64,000 nucleotides of DNA, from contig JAPDOI010000184.1 in assembly GCA_029168955.1 (NCBI GenBank), positions 558,001 through 622,000 of the forward strand, given 5' to 3'. Numbering within the stretch: the stretch's first letter is position 1; each line of letters opens with the position of its first letter. This document shows positions 32,881 to 45,121 of the stretch, one piece after another. The translations under genes were made by a program, and so were the position numbers. Origin of the DNA: Aplectana chamaeleonis. Its lineage: Eukaryota > Nematoda > Chromadorea > Rhabditida > Cosmocercidae. The notes under the pieces were generated by a model. The model had not been told where the DNA came from. It searched no databases and saw only the letters and a program-made list of their open reading frames with translations.

Positions 32881-34427
32881 TAATTGCGGGCGCTGGCTAC
32901 TCCAGCGTTGAGGAGCGTTGAGAGGGGCAAAACGGCGGAAACGCGCGCTATGGCCACTTATGGACGCTGCGTATTGTAAGGCCTAGTGCATACCTGCCGC
33001 GACGCGCGACCGTAATAGTGCATATCGGCAATATCAATTTTCGGTCGATATAGATGAAGAACATTATGTCGCGTCACTCTTCGCGGGGAGTATGCACTAG
33101 GTCTAGAGGCAGTGGTCGTGATAAGAGGAGCTTGCCTACCTTCATTCTCTGAACGCTTTTGTTGATCCAGAGTAGTATGAACTATATATAAAATTTGAGA
33201 AGAAACCCCTACACATGATCGATTCTGATGACCTCTGATATCAAAGACATCAGAAGGAGGGAGCTGTTCCTAAAATGAACTCAAAAAGTACTGCGAAACG
33301 ACGTTGGATGCCATGTGATAAAAGAACATTCAATACGAAAAAAGAGATAGAAAACAAACATAGTACGCGCCAACACTCAGCAGCCACCTTGTGTATGGCC
33401 GGAGTCATATCAGGCATATCGATTTTCGGTCAATATGGACGGTAAACATTACGTCGCGTCGCTCGTTGCTGGAAGTATGATCCCGGCTTATACTGCGAAG
33501 CATGAGCTTTCCTTCTTTTCTGTCTGAACTCTCTAGAGCAAGTACGTTCCACGCATTTGGCTATTCTAGACGTGTTCAATTCTTCACGGTGCGTGCTTGT
33601 CGGGTGCCACTATACAGCTTCGAGGTTACGTTTTTCACAATGTTCAAACCTATCCCTATCAGCTGGAAAAGTGATAGACACTTGTCAAAGTTTATCCAAG
33701 CAAAATGCCATTCGTTTTATTTGCTATGGATTGTATGTAAGCGGCTTGGTTCCCTGAAGCTCCACACCGATATTCCGTGCTTGTCTTACCCTGTGTATCT
33801 CAAAACGCCAAGATTTGGATTGAGAATATTCGACTGAGCCTGCGAAGCAGCTGCAACTTTGGCTACACCTTCCAAGTCGCAATTCCATCTCTGGAAAAAG
33901 TATTTGTTGTGCGCCAAACCAAATTAATAATTGTGAACTCAACTTCACTAGACGTCTGGCATTCATTTGCATACTGTGCTGTTTACCGACCAGAAGTCTG
34001 CCGACCGAAAATGTTGACTAGTGAAAAAAAAAGTAGTAGAGCCTTTGCATAGGAATTTGTTTTACAAGAATTTGCATTAACCCCTCTAAGAGTTTTTTGA
34101 AACTTGGAAAGTGCTTAGTTAACCTTCTCTCTCACCTCGGCAGCTCACCGTCATATCACTGTCGTAGATCCCCGTCATAAGCCATGAATTCATTATGAGT
34201 CAACTATCTCATTTTGGCCGCTCTCTCGCTCGATCGTCTGAAGGTCTGGCGCTCTTTCACTTATAGAGATCATTCATGTGGTACACCTCCGCACAGCGTT
34301 TAGGGTCCTGTGTTTTACGTGAAAGAATACATTAGCTCTTTTCGCTTGGTGCGAGAGTAGAGGCGTATCAGAAAGAGATATTGTCAATGTCTATGTAGGA
34401 GCCATGGGGCCCCGTAGTCATACGATC

Positions 34428-34500
34428 AATAACCATCTTCTCTTCGTTTTCCCGCCAAGCAGCTTCGCGGCTTTCCCGCTTCCAGTGATTGACGATGGTT
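34428..34500 (+). mobile_element. Fragment of the 39077-type MITE
   Basis: The segment GATCAATAACC...TCTTCGTTTTCCCGCC and its end CCAGTGATTGACGATGG match the right half of the MITE at 39077-39219 with several differences. The left half is not recognisable. Confidence 0.5.
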
Positions 34501-35195
34501 GCCTCAACACCATGGAGCAATCGCCAGCTAATTACACGTTTTTTCTAGTGAACGGTGATCCTTTCACATGACAAGATCAGTGTTCACGACTCGAAACGTG
34601 TTATTGATGACTACCGGCCAATAATTTCACTGATTGATCAAATTTCTTTGATCACCCGTGAGGCTGTGCACTATTAAAAAATCGCTGCCGCGGCTACATC
34701 GCTGCAGCAGCGGGTGAAAAATCGCTGCGATGAAAAACAGCAGCGACCAGGGTTTGGCATTAGGTGTGGTGTACCGCAGAGGGGGTGAAACCCATCGACA
34801 TCCGGTTGGATGGGGGGTCGGACCTTCGGTCAACCAAGAACCAAGATGGAATTCTATCAGGGCGGGGGGGGGAGGTTGAGAGCCATACCTTTAGAATTAA
34901 AGAATGACAGCAAAATAAGTTTACAAGTTGAGGTCAAAATAAAACTGGAGATTATTCTGAGAGAGCAAAATGAGACAGGAGATCAAAAAAGAAACTAAAT
35001 AGTGAGAAACAACGGCGAAAAAACAAATGAGGAGAGATGCGAAATGGAGATGTAAAAATAAGACTGGAACACACAAGAAGAGCTTACAATTCACTGGTGA
35101 TGAAGCATGCAAGACAATAGACGCCAGTAGCATGGCCATCGTTAATGACTCTAGCATGGAGAAGGAGTCGTGGCCTCACTCACTAACTCATCCCG
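34501..35195. other. No supported gene
   Basis: An A-rich purine stretch (34880-35040) containing repeated AAATGAGA/GAGATGAAA-type motifs adjoins the LINE 3' end. I see no exon or paired element. Confidence 0.35.
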
Positions 35196-36993
35196 TTAGC
35201 TGGCGGCTGGCGGAGCAGGATGACCTCTCAACCAGTACACTGTTGTAGGTGTCATAGGAGCTCTTGTGGCCTGAACGATACGCTTCCATTCAGTACGGTT
35301 CGCTGCAATTAATCTTGCATTAAGGACACTGCACCGTTGGAACTTCAGATCCGCCTCGACTTGCTTCAGCCACGTCTTTTTCGGGGCTGCTCTCTCAACC
35401 TCCCACAGTGCAGGGCGTTGTCTCCATAACAATCTGTGCGGAAGTCGGTTTGTTTCCATTCTGCATACGTGTCCAAACCAGTGCAGCCTTGTCATTCGAA
35501 TTTGTTCTTCGATCGTGGGCTGCTGGTCGCAAGTGTCTCGGATAACGTTGTTCCGTATTCGATCTCTCAAAGTTATCACGAGGATTTGCCGCAAACACCG
35601 CTTTGAGAAGACCTCCAGCATGCTGTGATCCAAATTCAGCAACGTCCACGACTCTGACCCGTACAGTAGGACTGGCACTATGAGCGCACGAAACATACGG
35701 ATCTTCGTCTTGATTGACACATTACCCTTCTTTTATAGACACCACCAGCCAAGCGAAGCGGAAGCAGCCGACGCCAGCCCGATCCTACACAGTATCTCCA
35801 ATGAAGCCATTGCCTTTCGCTCTTGCACCACCGATCCGAGGTACTTCAACTTCTTGACTTGTTGAAGCTCAACCCCCGATAAACAAAGAAGCACGTGAAC
35901 CGTCCGACGTCATGACTTTAGTCTTCTCCTTATTAATCGGCAGCCCATACGATTCCGCGATTTGTGCCGTATCATTCAACAAACGCGTGGCTTCCACGTC
36001 AGTATTGGTGAACACTGCGCTATCGTCCGCAAACATAAAATCCGTGACAAAATCGTTATCGCCAAATTGGACCCCTCTTCTATTTTCGGAGGTCTTTCTC
36101 ATAATAGCATCGACCACGGTATTAAAGAGGAGCGGCAAAATCACATCTCCCTGCCGGACGTCTGCATCGACTCTGAGTTTTTCGGATAGCTTGTTTCCGA
36201 CGCGGACACAGCTAGTTGAGCCGCTATAAGTTTTCTGCAGAAGCTTCACCATTTTTCCTGGCATGTGTACGCATTCCATCGATATCCACAAGGCGGGCCC
36301 GTGCACGCAATCGAATGCCGACTTGAAGTCTATAAAGGTGATAACGACTCGCTTTCCAGAGCGAATCTCTTCCTCCATAACTTGACGGAGTGCAAAAATT
36401 TGATCGCTGCATCCTCGACCCGGACAAAACCTACTTGTTCTTCGCGAAAGGTACTCTCCAGGTGGCGTTGAAGTCTGAACTGGATAGTTCTCAAAAAGAG
36501 TTTACCAACAGGCTGATCCTGTGAAAGTTTTTGCAGTCTTAGTCATCGCCCTTCTTATGGACTGGCACGACAATAGCCTTTTTCCAGGTACGCTCTCTGT
36601 CCGCCATATGCGCGTGATTAACTTATGCAACTGACGCAGTAGAACATCTCCTCCTGCCTTGATGACCTCAGCAGTGACATTTTCAACACCGGACGCCTTT
36701 CCATTCTTTAGCGACTTGATTGCCGCCTTAACTTCTTCCGCAGTGGGTTCCGAGTCAAGCGCTCTCTCCTCTGGTACCTCAACTAGTATAGGTTGGGCCA
36801 GTGGACATTGTGGCGCATCGTGAGTATAGAGTTCATTGAAGATCTGCCTCCATCGCAGCAGACGCTCATCTGCTGATCGCACAAAAGACCCATCAGTATT
36901 CCTGAAGGAATCGCTCATGGGTTTGATCTTCTTTCTAGGACGATTGAAGGTGTTGTACAATGTGCGATAGTCGTTCCTTCCAACTGCCTCCAA
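35196..36993 (-). pseudogene. LINE reverse-transcriptase and C-terminal region
   Basis: 36993-36502 holds the pre-RT segment with AIKSLKNGKASGVENVTAEV. 36378-35869 holds the palm: FIDFKSAFDCVHG, VRQGDVILPLLFN and FMFADDSAVF, in which the catalytic [FY]ADD motif is present. 35720-35196 is the C-terminal part (LLYGSESWTLLN, HWFGHVCRM). Stops or shifts separate the three pieces. The pair of LINEs at 42.8-49.5 kb belongs to a distinct subfamily. Confidence 0.85.
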
Positions 36994-38256
36994 ACTTCGT
37001 CTGCCACCTTATTCCAGTACGACTTCCGCTCTTCTTTCAACTTTCGACGAAGCTCCTGACACAATTGGCGATACTGTCCAAAGTCCGTTAGTTTCACTCG
37101 CTTCCGTTCGTCCACGAGACGGAAAGAACCGTCCGATATCCAAGGCTGCGTTCGCCGGCGAATAACAGGGCAGAGAGGCTCTGCGCATTCAAGAACGACT
37201 TCAACTGTCTGCTTCTCGTGCTCGTCTACATGCAAGGCATCATCCAGAACTGCGAACCGATTCGACAGCGCGATTTGAAATGTTTCTTTTGTTCCTTGCG
37301 CCATCAAGTGTGACCAGTCAAGTTTCTTTCTAGGGGGCTCCTCACGCCTAGGTCGTCGTAAACGAAGCTGCATTACTGCACGCAAGAGATAATGGTCGGA
37401 TCCACAATCAGGCCCTCTCATGGCTCGCACATCTTTCAGTGATGATCTAAAACGTGCGTTCATCAGCACGTAGTCCAAGGTGGCCACATATCGTCCAGTT
37501 GGATTCCTCCATGTTAACTGATGCTTCCTGGGGTGCCGGAATTGACTGTTACCGATGGCGAGCTCGTGAAAACGCACCGCACGAAAGTAGGCGTAGTCCA
37601 TTATCGTTTATTTCGCCCACGCTGAACCTGCCCAACACTCCTTCCCAACCTGTTCTGTCACTACCGACTATTGCGTTGAAATCACCCGCTAAAATGGTGA
37701 CAACGGTTTTCGGGACAGTAATCAGCACGTACTGGAGTTGGGTGTAGAACTCGTCCTTGTAAACGTCACGCTCCGTTGGTGCAAAGATGGACACGACATG
37801 GGTCTTGATTGTTCCGCTCAAAACAAGAACAGCGATCCTGTCAGAAATCGGCTCGAATGAAACAACGCTCCCAGCTGCGCGACTGCCTAGCATAAATCCA
37901 ACACCATTTCGATGTCCGTCATCACCGGAATAGTACAGCACCATCTTTTCGCTACTCTACGGCACCTGAATGGTCAACGTTCCACATCCGCTCATCCTCA
38001 GCTCGGAAAGTGCAGCAATCGATATGTTGGACCTTGACAGCTCTCTTGCTATTATCCCTTTCTGACCGACGCAGTGTCCCGTTCGCACATTCCGTGCTCC
38101 GATCTTCAGCTCCTTCTTAGGTGTCACCAGTCGTCCTCCATTTGGGCCAGTAGTATTCTTCATACCAACATCCTGAATCCCTAGTGTTGGAGCATCGGCT
38201 GCCCCGGATGTGGTAGCTTCTTCGTTGTTTCCTAAAAGACTCTCCATGGTTACCAC
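36915..38256 (-). pseudogene. LINE endonuclease region (EEP family)
   Basis: Three pieces. 38256-37957 contains KIGARNVRTGHCVGQKG and ends at TAG in the middle of the domain. 37944-37549 continues in the same frame with HVVSIFAPTERD and LAGDFNAIVGSD, the catalytic-core style of apurinic-type LINE endonucleases. After a frameshift near 37570, 37601-36915 gives HQLTWRNPTGRYVATLDYVL and CGSDHYLLRA, the conserved D/SDH end of the domain. The element can no longer make an intact enzyme. Confidence 0.85.
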
Positions 38257-39076
38257 CTAAGTTTTCCAGCCCGTCGGTAGTACGGGGGGCCAACCCTCCT
38301 CCTTTCTCATCCGGGCTTGAGACCGGCAATGGCGGATTTAGTCGTGGCCAGGTAAAGTGTGTCACCGAAGCGCTCCTGGATATGTCAGCAGCGGTGGCGT
38401 TGAGTACTCGCTGTTATCGAGCTCATTAGAAGCGGACTATCCTGTCAACGAAATGACACAGATGTTCTGGGAAATAATGGATTGTTGACTGTTAGAGAAG
38501 AGGATTGTTCTGTGTTACATCTCTTGCAATTTACTCCACTAAATGGACAAGATGCGATATCACCTGAAGCATAGGGTGTTTATGCCCTGATGGAACATAG
38601 GTGCGGTTGCGGGCGCGGAACCCACATTTTGAATACGAATTTCCGCATGTGAAAACGCACCGAAAATTTCATGAACGCAGCTTCAAGCCCAAGAGCGCTA
38701 CATAAGGTAGGAGGAGCCTGTTTTCATGCCCTGAGGGCACATAGGAGCGCTTTCAGGCATGAGAGCCACATTTAGTGATTGGCTATACGGATGTGAAAAC
38801 TCACCTAAAATTTCATGGACACAGCTTTAAGTCGAACAGCGCTACATAGGGTGGGGTCCATGCAAAATTCGATAGCTGTGAAAGTATTTCTTAGTATTTA
38901 CAAGTGTTTTAACGAAATTTGAATTAGGGGGTTTCGCGTTGCTACAACGTGCGGAAAACCTAGTCACGGACCCAAGTAATCAATTTCATTCTTTTAACAG
39001 GCTAAAAGCAGTCCTCGAAGACCCATTTTTAGGTGTGATACAATCGATTGTGTCACACCGAAATCCATACAATTTA

Positions 39077-39219
39077 TCGTCCATCACTGGATGAGGGATC
39101 GCCGCGACGCTGCTTTGCGGAAAAAAATGCGCGATCAATAGCCACTCTTCCTTCGTTTTCCCGCGCGCAATTTTCCCGCCGCGCAGCGTCGCGGCGGTCC
39201 GTCATCCAGTGATGGACGA
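39077..39219. mobile_element. TA-flanked MITE inside fold-back element 3
   Basis: A 143-bp element with ends TCGTCCATCACTGGATGA and TCATCCAGTGATGGACGA, perfect inverted repeats, flanked by TA at 39075-39076 and 39220-39221. The opposite arm of the palindrome lacks it, giving an empty-site comparison. Tc1/mariner-type target. Confidence 0.87.
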
Positions 39220-39951
39220 TATACTCTGTTTATCTTGAATTGCACAACACACGGTCCGCCAATAATCCTCTAATTGGCCCGCTAGCACCGTAGTGTACGT
39301 CACGACGCGTTCTCGGCAGACCCGGGTGTGCATCCGGTGTGCAGAGCAATCGATTCGTCAATGCCGTCACTCGGCTACCCACCCTGCCACCCGGGTCTGC
39401 CGAGAACGCGTCGTGGACGTGCACTACGGTACTAGCGGGCCAATTAGAGGAATATCGGCGGATCGTGTTTTGTGCAATTCAAGATAAACAGAGTATATAT
39501 GTGATACACAATGTATCACGGTGTGACACAATCGATTGTATCACACCTAAAAATGGATCGTCAAAGACCGATTTCAATCGGTTAAAAGAATGAAATCAAT
39601 TGCTTTGGTCCGTGACTAGGTTTTCCGCACGTTGTAGCAACACGAAACTCCCTAATTCAAATTTCGTTAAATACTTGTAATTATTTCACAGCTACCGACT
39701 TTTTCATGGACCCCACCCTATGTAGCGCTGTTCGCCTTAAAGCTGGATTCATTAAACTTGGGCGCGTTTTCACATCCGTATAGCCAATAACAGAATGTGG
39801 TTCTCATGCCTGAAACCGCACCTATGTGCCCTCAGGACATGAAAACAGGTTCCGCCCACCCTGCGTAGCGCTGTTCGGTTTAGAGCTTCGTCCATGGAAC
39901 TTGGGGTGCGTTTTCACATCTGAACAGCCAATTACTAAATGTTGTTTTCAT

Positions 39952-40086
39952 TTAATTATTTATTTATTTATTTACTGAGTACGCTACATAAGGCAAGCTT
40001 AAGAAACATCGATACAGGTAACTGCATAGAACATGAACTGGATAAAAAAGGACAAATATTGTTTTTTCTCCATGTGGACCTAGAAA
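39952..40086 (-). mobile_element. Short retroelement insertion with (AAAT)n tail
   Basis: 135 bp flanked by the direct repeat GTTTTCAT (39944-39951 and 40087-40094). On the minus strand it ends TGTAGCGTACTCAGTAAATA followed by an AAAT-repeat tail, as expected for a 5'-truncated LINE or a SINE copied by target-primed reverse transcription. The end resembles that at 26590-26735. Confidence 0.75.
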
Positions 40087-40130
40087 GTTTTCATGCCCGA
40101 AACCGCACCTATGTATCCTCAGGGCACTAA

Positions 40131-41474
40131 TCCATGTTCAGTCGTTGAACAAACATTTGGTGTCATTGTCGCACGAGAGTTGTTTTGTCTGTTGCATTAA
40201 TAGGATTAGTTGATACAATCGATGCATCAATGTAGTCTTGATATCTAAAAATTCGTTCACGATAAAAAATTGCGAAGTGAGGATTCCCCCCCCCCCCGCT
40301 CGTCACCATTACTTTTTCCCAGGGGGGGGATGACTGAGCAAATTGCTTGACTTGGGTGGGGGGGGAATCGGATTGATGTTGGGTTGTATCACACCCCGCG
40401 CCGTAGTCTGGCAGCGATGCAGTCAAATCATGGGTATAGATGACCGAAAACCGGCCGTCTTAATCCCAACCATTCGATATGTATGAGAAACACGCAAACC
40501 GAACAGAAATTCCATGATAAATGAAAGTCGTCTGTTCAAAGTGGTTTTCCGGGATTGTTTTTTTTTTCATTTCGACCGCGGAAAACAGCCGATTCGTTTC
40601 TATAATAATGACATGAGAGTGCTCTGACGACATGGGAATGTAGAGTATGTTCTGTCTGACATCCACAACTATCAAAACACGACCTTTTAAAATCTCGCGG
40701 AAAAGTGAGAGCAAGCCCTAGTTTCATCAATGTTTACTTCACCGACACGAAAACACAGCTCTGGTGTGAAAACATATTAGAACTAAATAGGAGTATATGA
40801 TGTGAGGCTTCAAACCCCCTCCCACCTGCATTCTATGGAGACCGGCTCCTGCAGCCTAATTTCCTATCTACTTCTTGCTGTGCTCGTTACGCAACGGATT
40901 TCAGCACCTAATGCTGCAGATTTTTTGTTGACAATTGCTGTCCGACCGATAACGCCGCTAGTTCCCTTCAAGTTAATATTCAGGTATTTCATTACATAAG
41001 TTAGGTGGAAAAATTTTGAAACAGTGAATGATAGGTACAGAATCAGCGCGGGAGTGCTTGCTGTCGAACAATTTTGAACCATCGTGGATTTTCAGAAGAA
41101 CCGTGACGGTAGCCCGGGAACCACCCCTCAGTTTGAACGCAGCTCGTGGTATCCCATGAGCGGCTGAAATTTCCTTTTCTCCTTTTTCTTGTTCCAAACA
41201 TGCTCATTGTTAGTTCATATTGGGCGCGTTGACCTTGGCTTCAGGAGCAGGAAGACTTGTGGCTATGTTATTTGAGGGGTAATATTGTAATACATGACAA
41301 AAATCTTCAATTCCTCAGATTCTTTCAAAGCCCTTAAATCCCATGTGTGTTTTATAACGAGTTCCCGTTCCTCCAACTCCGAAGGAATGGTGCGCCAGAG
41401 TTGGATGTGGAACTGTATCGATGTAAGCCCTCGGGATTTAAAGTTTTTATGATGAGTGACCCTAAAGCACTTAC
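40131..41474. other. No gene; small poly-C hairpin element
   Basis: A hairpin of about 95 bp (40279-40372) has ends GGATTCCCCCCCCCC and GGGGGGGGGAATCGG. Otherwise this stretch, upstream of exon 2 of CAP gene B on the reading strand downstream side, shows only short chance frames. Confidence 0.45.
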
Positions 41475-41955
41475 CCAGCCTCTGACGCCTGCTTGGAGAT
41501 GAACGTAGAAGTTCCATCTGTTCGCTTCAGAGAGTGCGTATACTCCATTTCGTGGACATGGTGGTAACCGTACAAGCGCCATAAATCCTTTGGCATCTGC
41601 GTGATAGAGCAGAATGCATAGAAGCTAAAAGAGACTTTAAAGTTTGTTTTGCGCTCAATTTCTATGACGTAGAAAAGGTGAATAGTTCAGATTAAGGATT
41701 GCGGAGTTTCTCGTATGTTGTGGCCCATATAAGTTTCGGGTTGTGTTACCTTTTTGATAACCTACCGGAAGAAGCGAGAAAGCGTTCGAAGTCATCTAGA
41801 GAATGAACACATAATGAATTTCCATATTGCTTTTGTCCAACTCGCAGCGTACACGGTGGCAAACAAGAGTGCAAGTTCTGATTTGCTCCATGTCTGGTTT
41901 TGTTCGAATGTTTTTTCTAATCCTCCAACAACGGCTCTTCTGTGGGACAGCTTAA

Positions 41956-42354
41956 AGGCAAGGTCCGGTCAAATTTTGACCCCACCGAAATTCGGGTTAG
42001 ATAGATTGAGGTGGAATAGCTGGACACCGTCTGGAATTTTCACAAACTCTAAGTCCCTACTTCTGGAGAAAGGAGCCTCAAAGTCAGGGATTACGGTATT
42101 CACAGCATGATAATCATAGCTGGAATGACCGATAATTACACAGCACTTTCAAAGAATGCGTGGACGACCGCTAAAATATGGACGAGGGCCACACTTTTCT
42201 GACTTTCCTGACACAGCGGTTGACGGAAGCGGCTGGAATTACTTGAAGACGACCGGTTTTTACGCAGTTTCCGCATGTCCCTTGGGACTACCTGTAGCAT
42301 GCGCACCGATTTAGCGGGAAATTTCAAAATCGAAACTCTGCCCGGACCCTGCCT
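41956..42354. mobile_element. TTAA-flanked MITE (copy at 42 kb)
   Basis: Ends AGGCAAGGTCCGGTCAAATT and (inverted) GGCCC-type ACTCTGCCCGGACCCTGCCT are flanked by TTAA at 41952-41955 and 42355-42358. Length 399 bp, no coding capacity. The terminal AGGCA is shared with the family but the next bases (AGGTCCGG) define a subfamily. Confidence 0.75.
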
Positions 42355-42627
42355 TTAAGTCCGCTGATATCTTTGCTCATTTTTGCAACAGGTATCAGAG
42401 ATCTGAGAGCTTCGAAATCCTACATGGCTGACTCAAGACATCGGTTCAGTTTGGATTCTGCAGGAAGTGAGAGATGTGGGAGTGATTACTTTTGTACATG
42501 CTGGCCGTGACCATCAATTTCTTGGCTGTAAGCGTTTGTTCCGTAAAACACTGGGATGACCGCATCCTCATCGCGGGTCGAAAAATGTGGACAAAGAGCT
42601 GCTAAGAGCTTGCGCGCAAGCACGTAA

Positions 42628-42843
<216 letters not shown>

Positions 42844-43049
42844 TGAATACAAGTCTGATGGTACCTGCTCGTTGGTGCCCCTAATTCTACTGAACCCAGC
42901 AGACGTTTGTGTGGACACAGGGAACGTCCGAGCGATATAGCGTGCACAACTATATCGCGAAAGTATGGCGCACATTGCATAAAGGTGTTGCCGTCCGGCA
43001 CACTGAGGCCTCTGGTCCATATCACTCTAGGATCCGTACCTAGGGTGTT

Positions 43050-44933
43050 CATGGAGTCTTTGGCCACAAGCCACAATTTCGGTACCCTGAATTGCCGGTC
43101 ATTGTCGAGTGATATCCAACAATCTGCGTTGTCCAATCTTCTGGGCTACTTACATGCACCGTTTGCTGCTTTGCAGGAAACTCGCCTCAAGGATAGACGA
43201 GTCATCAACGTCGGAGTGTACGTCATCTACTGTGGTGACGCTGATGATGTGGGAGGAGAGTGGGAGGCTGTGCGATAGCTGTAAGGAAGGACTCCAATGG
43301 TATGATCGAGGAATTCGGCTCAACGTCGTATAGGAATGCATTTGTGCGACTGCGGCATCACAGAGGATTCAATCTGTGGATAGTGAGTGCTCATGCGCCC
43401 ACCGAAACCGCCGAAGACAATTCCAAGGATGCCTTCTACGAGGAACTCAATACGTTGCTAGCCAGGATACCTTGTCAACATGCTGTTGTGGTGGGAATCG
43501 ACGCAAACGCGAAGATGGGACTTGATCAGGAATCCGAAGTACTCGGTAAATGGTTCTACCCAGTGGAGCAAACATCGGACAATGGCTACCGCCTTGTCGA
43601 CTTGTGCGAACGCAGTGGTCTGATTATTGCATCGACATTCAAGAGGAATCGTCGCCGCCATCAGCTTACGTGGCAAGGACCAACCCAGCTATCTCTGGAG
43701 GAGCAGCGGAAGCGGAAGATGACAACTTTGAAACTACAGCTCGACTATGTTCTGACGAGGAACATTCCAGTATCGGACATTCGAAGATCTAGAGCTGTGT
43801 GGGATGTCGCATTCGATTCATATCACCGTCCAGTTCTGTTGAACTTGACTGCGAGGATTCATGAGAGGAAGCGAGTGGCTAAGCCTCTCCAGAGGATTGA
43901 TACGGCAAGTCTCAGGGATGAAGAATGCGGAAGGAAATTCCGACAACGGGTTTCTGTTCATATTGGAGTACGGACTAAGAAGAAACTTTGCGACGCGCAC
44001 TCCTTCGTCAAGTGCATCCAGGACGCTTCGAAAGAGGCACTCCCGGTTGTACAGCCCAGAAAGAAGCTCGCCTACGTCTCAGAGGAAACAACATCTACCT
44101 ACAACAGAGTATGTGCTCTCCGAACTGCAGGAAACTTCGCGGAGGAGAAGCGTCTCAGGAGGAAGTTGCGTCGGCAGCTTCAAAATGACTGCGAACGAGA
44201 ATGGACGTGTAGAGCTAAGGAGTTTGAGAAGGCTTGGGAGGAGAAGAATTCGAGGAAAGCCTACACGTTGTTACGACAGTATAGCGGCAAGATGAAGAGA
44301 TGTTCTGCTGTCCTCGACACTACCAATGGAGTTGCAGTTGGTGATGCGACGCTGCCATTATGGAAGGATTACTTCAGTTCACTACTGAATCGTCCAGCGC
44401 CGTCAGTACCAGAGCTGCCGCATGTTCAAAGAGCACATTACGATGTCAGTGAGGAACCGCCGACTGAGGCTGAAGTTTCGAATTGTGTCCGGAAAATGAA
44501 GAATGGAAAGGCAGGTGGAGATGACGACATCACTGCTGAAATGCTGAAAGCTCTTCCTCCGTCTGGGATTCGTGAAATGATCAACACCATCCGTGCCATA
44601 TGGATGAGCGAAAGGATACCCGATTCGTGGAGACATGCGATCATCGTACCTCTTCACGAAAAGCTATCCGTCACGGATCCTAAGAACTACAGAGGAGCCT
44701 CTCTACTTCGTGTCATGTACAAGGTTTTAGAACGTATCATTCTCGAGCGACTCATCAAACATCGTGAGGAAACGACCAGAGAGGAGCAAGCCGGTTTTCG
44801 ACCTGGAAGATCGACCATCGACCAAGTGTTCGTTGTGAAAAGAGTAATTGAATTGTGGCAGCGGTATTCGAAGCCATTACAGCTTGCTTTTTTGGACTTT
44901 GAAGCCGCATTCGACTCTCCTCATCGTGATTGA
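43050..44933 (+). pseudogene. LINE endonuclease and N-terminal half of the reverse transcriptase
   Basis: From ATG at 43050 the frame gives MESLATSHNFGTLNCRSLSS and ALQETRLKD (start of the EEP domain). A frameshift near 43255 moves to the frame 43260-44933: VGGCAIAVRKD-type start, IVSAHAPTETAED, VVVGIDANAKMGL and an altered SYH where the partner keeps SDH. RT motifs follow: CVRKMKNGKAGGDDDITAEM, VPLHEKLSVTDPKNYRGASL, EEQAGFRPGRSTIDQVF and LDFEAAFDSPHRD. The frame ends at TGA (44934-44936), where the partner has CGA: a single C-to-T nonsense change. SDH to SYH would also disable the nuclease. Confidence 0.88.
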
Positions 44934-45121
44934 TTGCTCAACGCTCTGCGAGCCGATGGAGTCCCGGAAAAGTATGTTCGACTAATCGAGGAGATGAACA
45001 AAGGAACAACAGCAGCAGTTCGTACGCCTGTCGGATTTACGTCAGCTTTCGAGGTGAGAACAGGAGTAAGGCAAGGAGCTGAGCAGGACCTTTCCTATTC
45101 AGCTTTGCCGTTGATGACATC

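Larger units (their letters stand above)
35196..38256 (-). mobile_element. Broken non-LTR retrotransposon (LINE), endonuclease plus reverse transcriptase
   Basis: The minus strand encodes, in order, an N-terminal region (38256), an EEP-type endonuclease and a reverse transcriptase with a C-terminal region ending at 35196, in at least five pieces separated by stops and frameshifts. Domain order and motifs fit RTE-like LINEs of nematodes. It lies in the putative intron 2 of CAP gene B. I could not define a 5' end or target duplication. Confidence 0.85.
38575..40130. mobile_element. Fold-back element 3, about 1.4 kb, with two later insertions
   Basis: The left part (38575-39335) and right part (39388-40130) are inverted copies. 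Matching landmarks are CATGCCCTGAGGGCACATAG, GCGGAAAACCTAGTCACGG, GTGATACAATCGATTGTGTC and TCTCGGCAGACCCGGGTG. The outer 155 bp is present twice in direct orientation in each arm. The left arm is interrupted by a TA-flanked MITE (39077-39219) and the right by a retroelement tail (39952-40086). Both are absent from the opposite arm, so both came after the palindrome formed. No coding capacity. Confidence 0.85.
26967..41624 (-). pseudogene. CAP/SCP-TAPS family gene B, exons spread over 14.7 kb, decayed
   Basis: Minus-strand exons match the intact gene at 51748-53401 in length and phase. Exon 2 is 41624-41475 (150 bp; LLCILLYHADAKGF then LVRLPPCPRNGVYALS), donor GTAAGT. Exon 3 is 33890-33790 (101 bp, ending GG; RWNCDLEGVAKVAAASQAQS), donor GTAAGA. 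Exon 4 is 29001-28932 (70 bp; GQSLKDVIRDAAIYW), donor GTATTC. An exon-5 relic at 28855-28796 reads EIPNS, then TAG, then VADLIRNSVSQMLF, with no GT donor. Exon 6 is 27092-26967 (MTDAYHVGCNVYVG, later RVACLY), ending TGA. Exon 1 was not found. The stop and lost donor in exon 5 argue for a dead gene. The large introns hold a LINE (35196-38256), a fold-back element (38575-40130) and several MITEs. Assigning all exons to one gene is inference from order, strand and phase. Confidence 0.6.
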
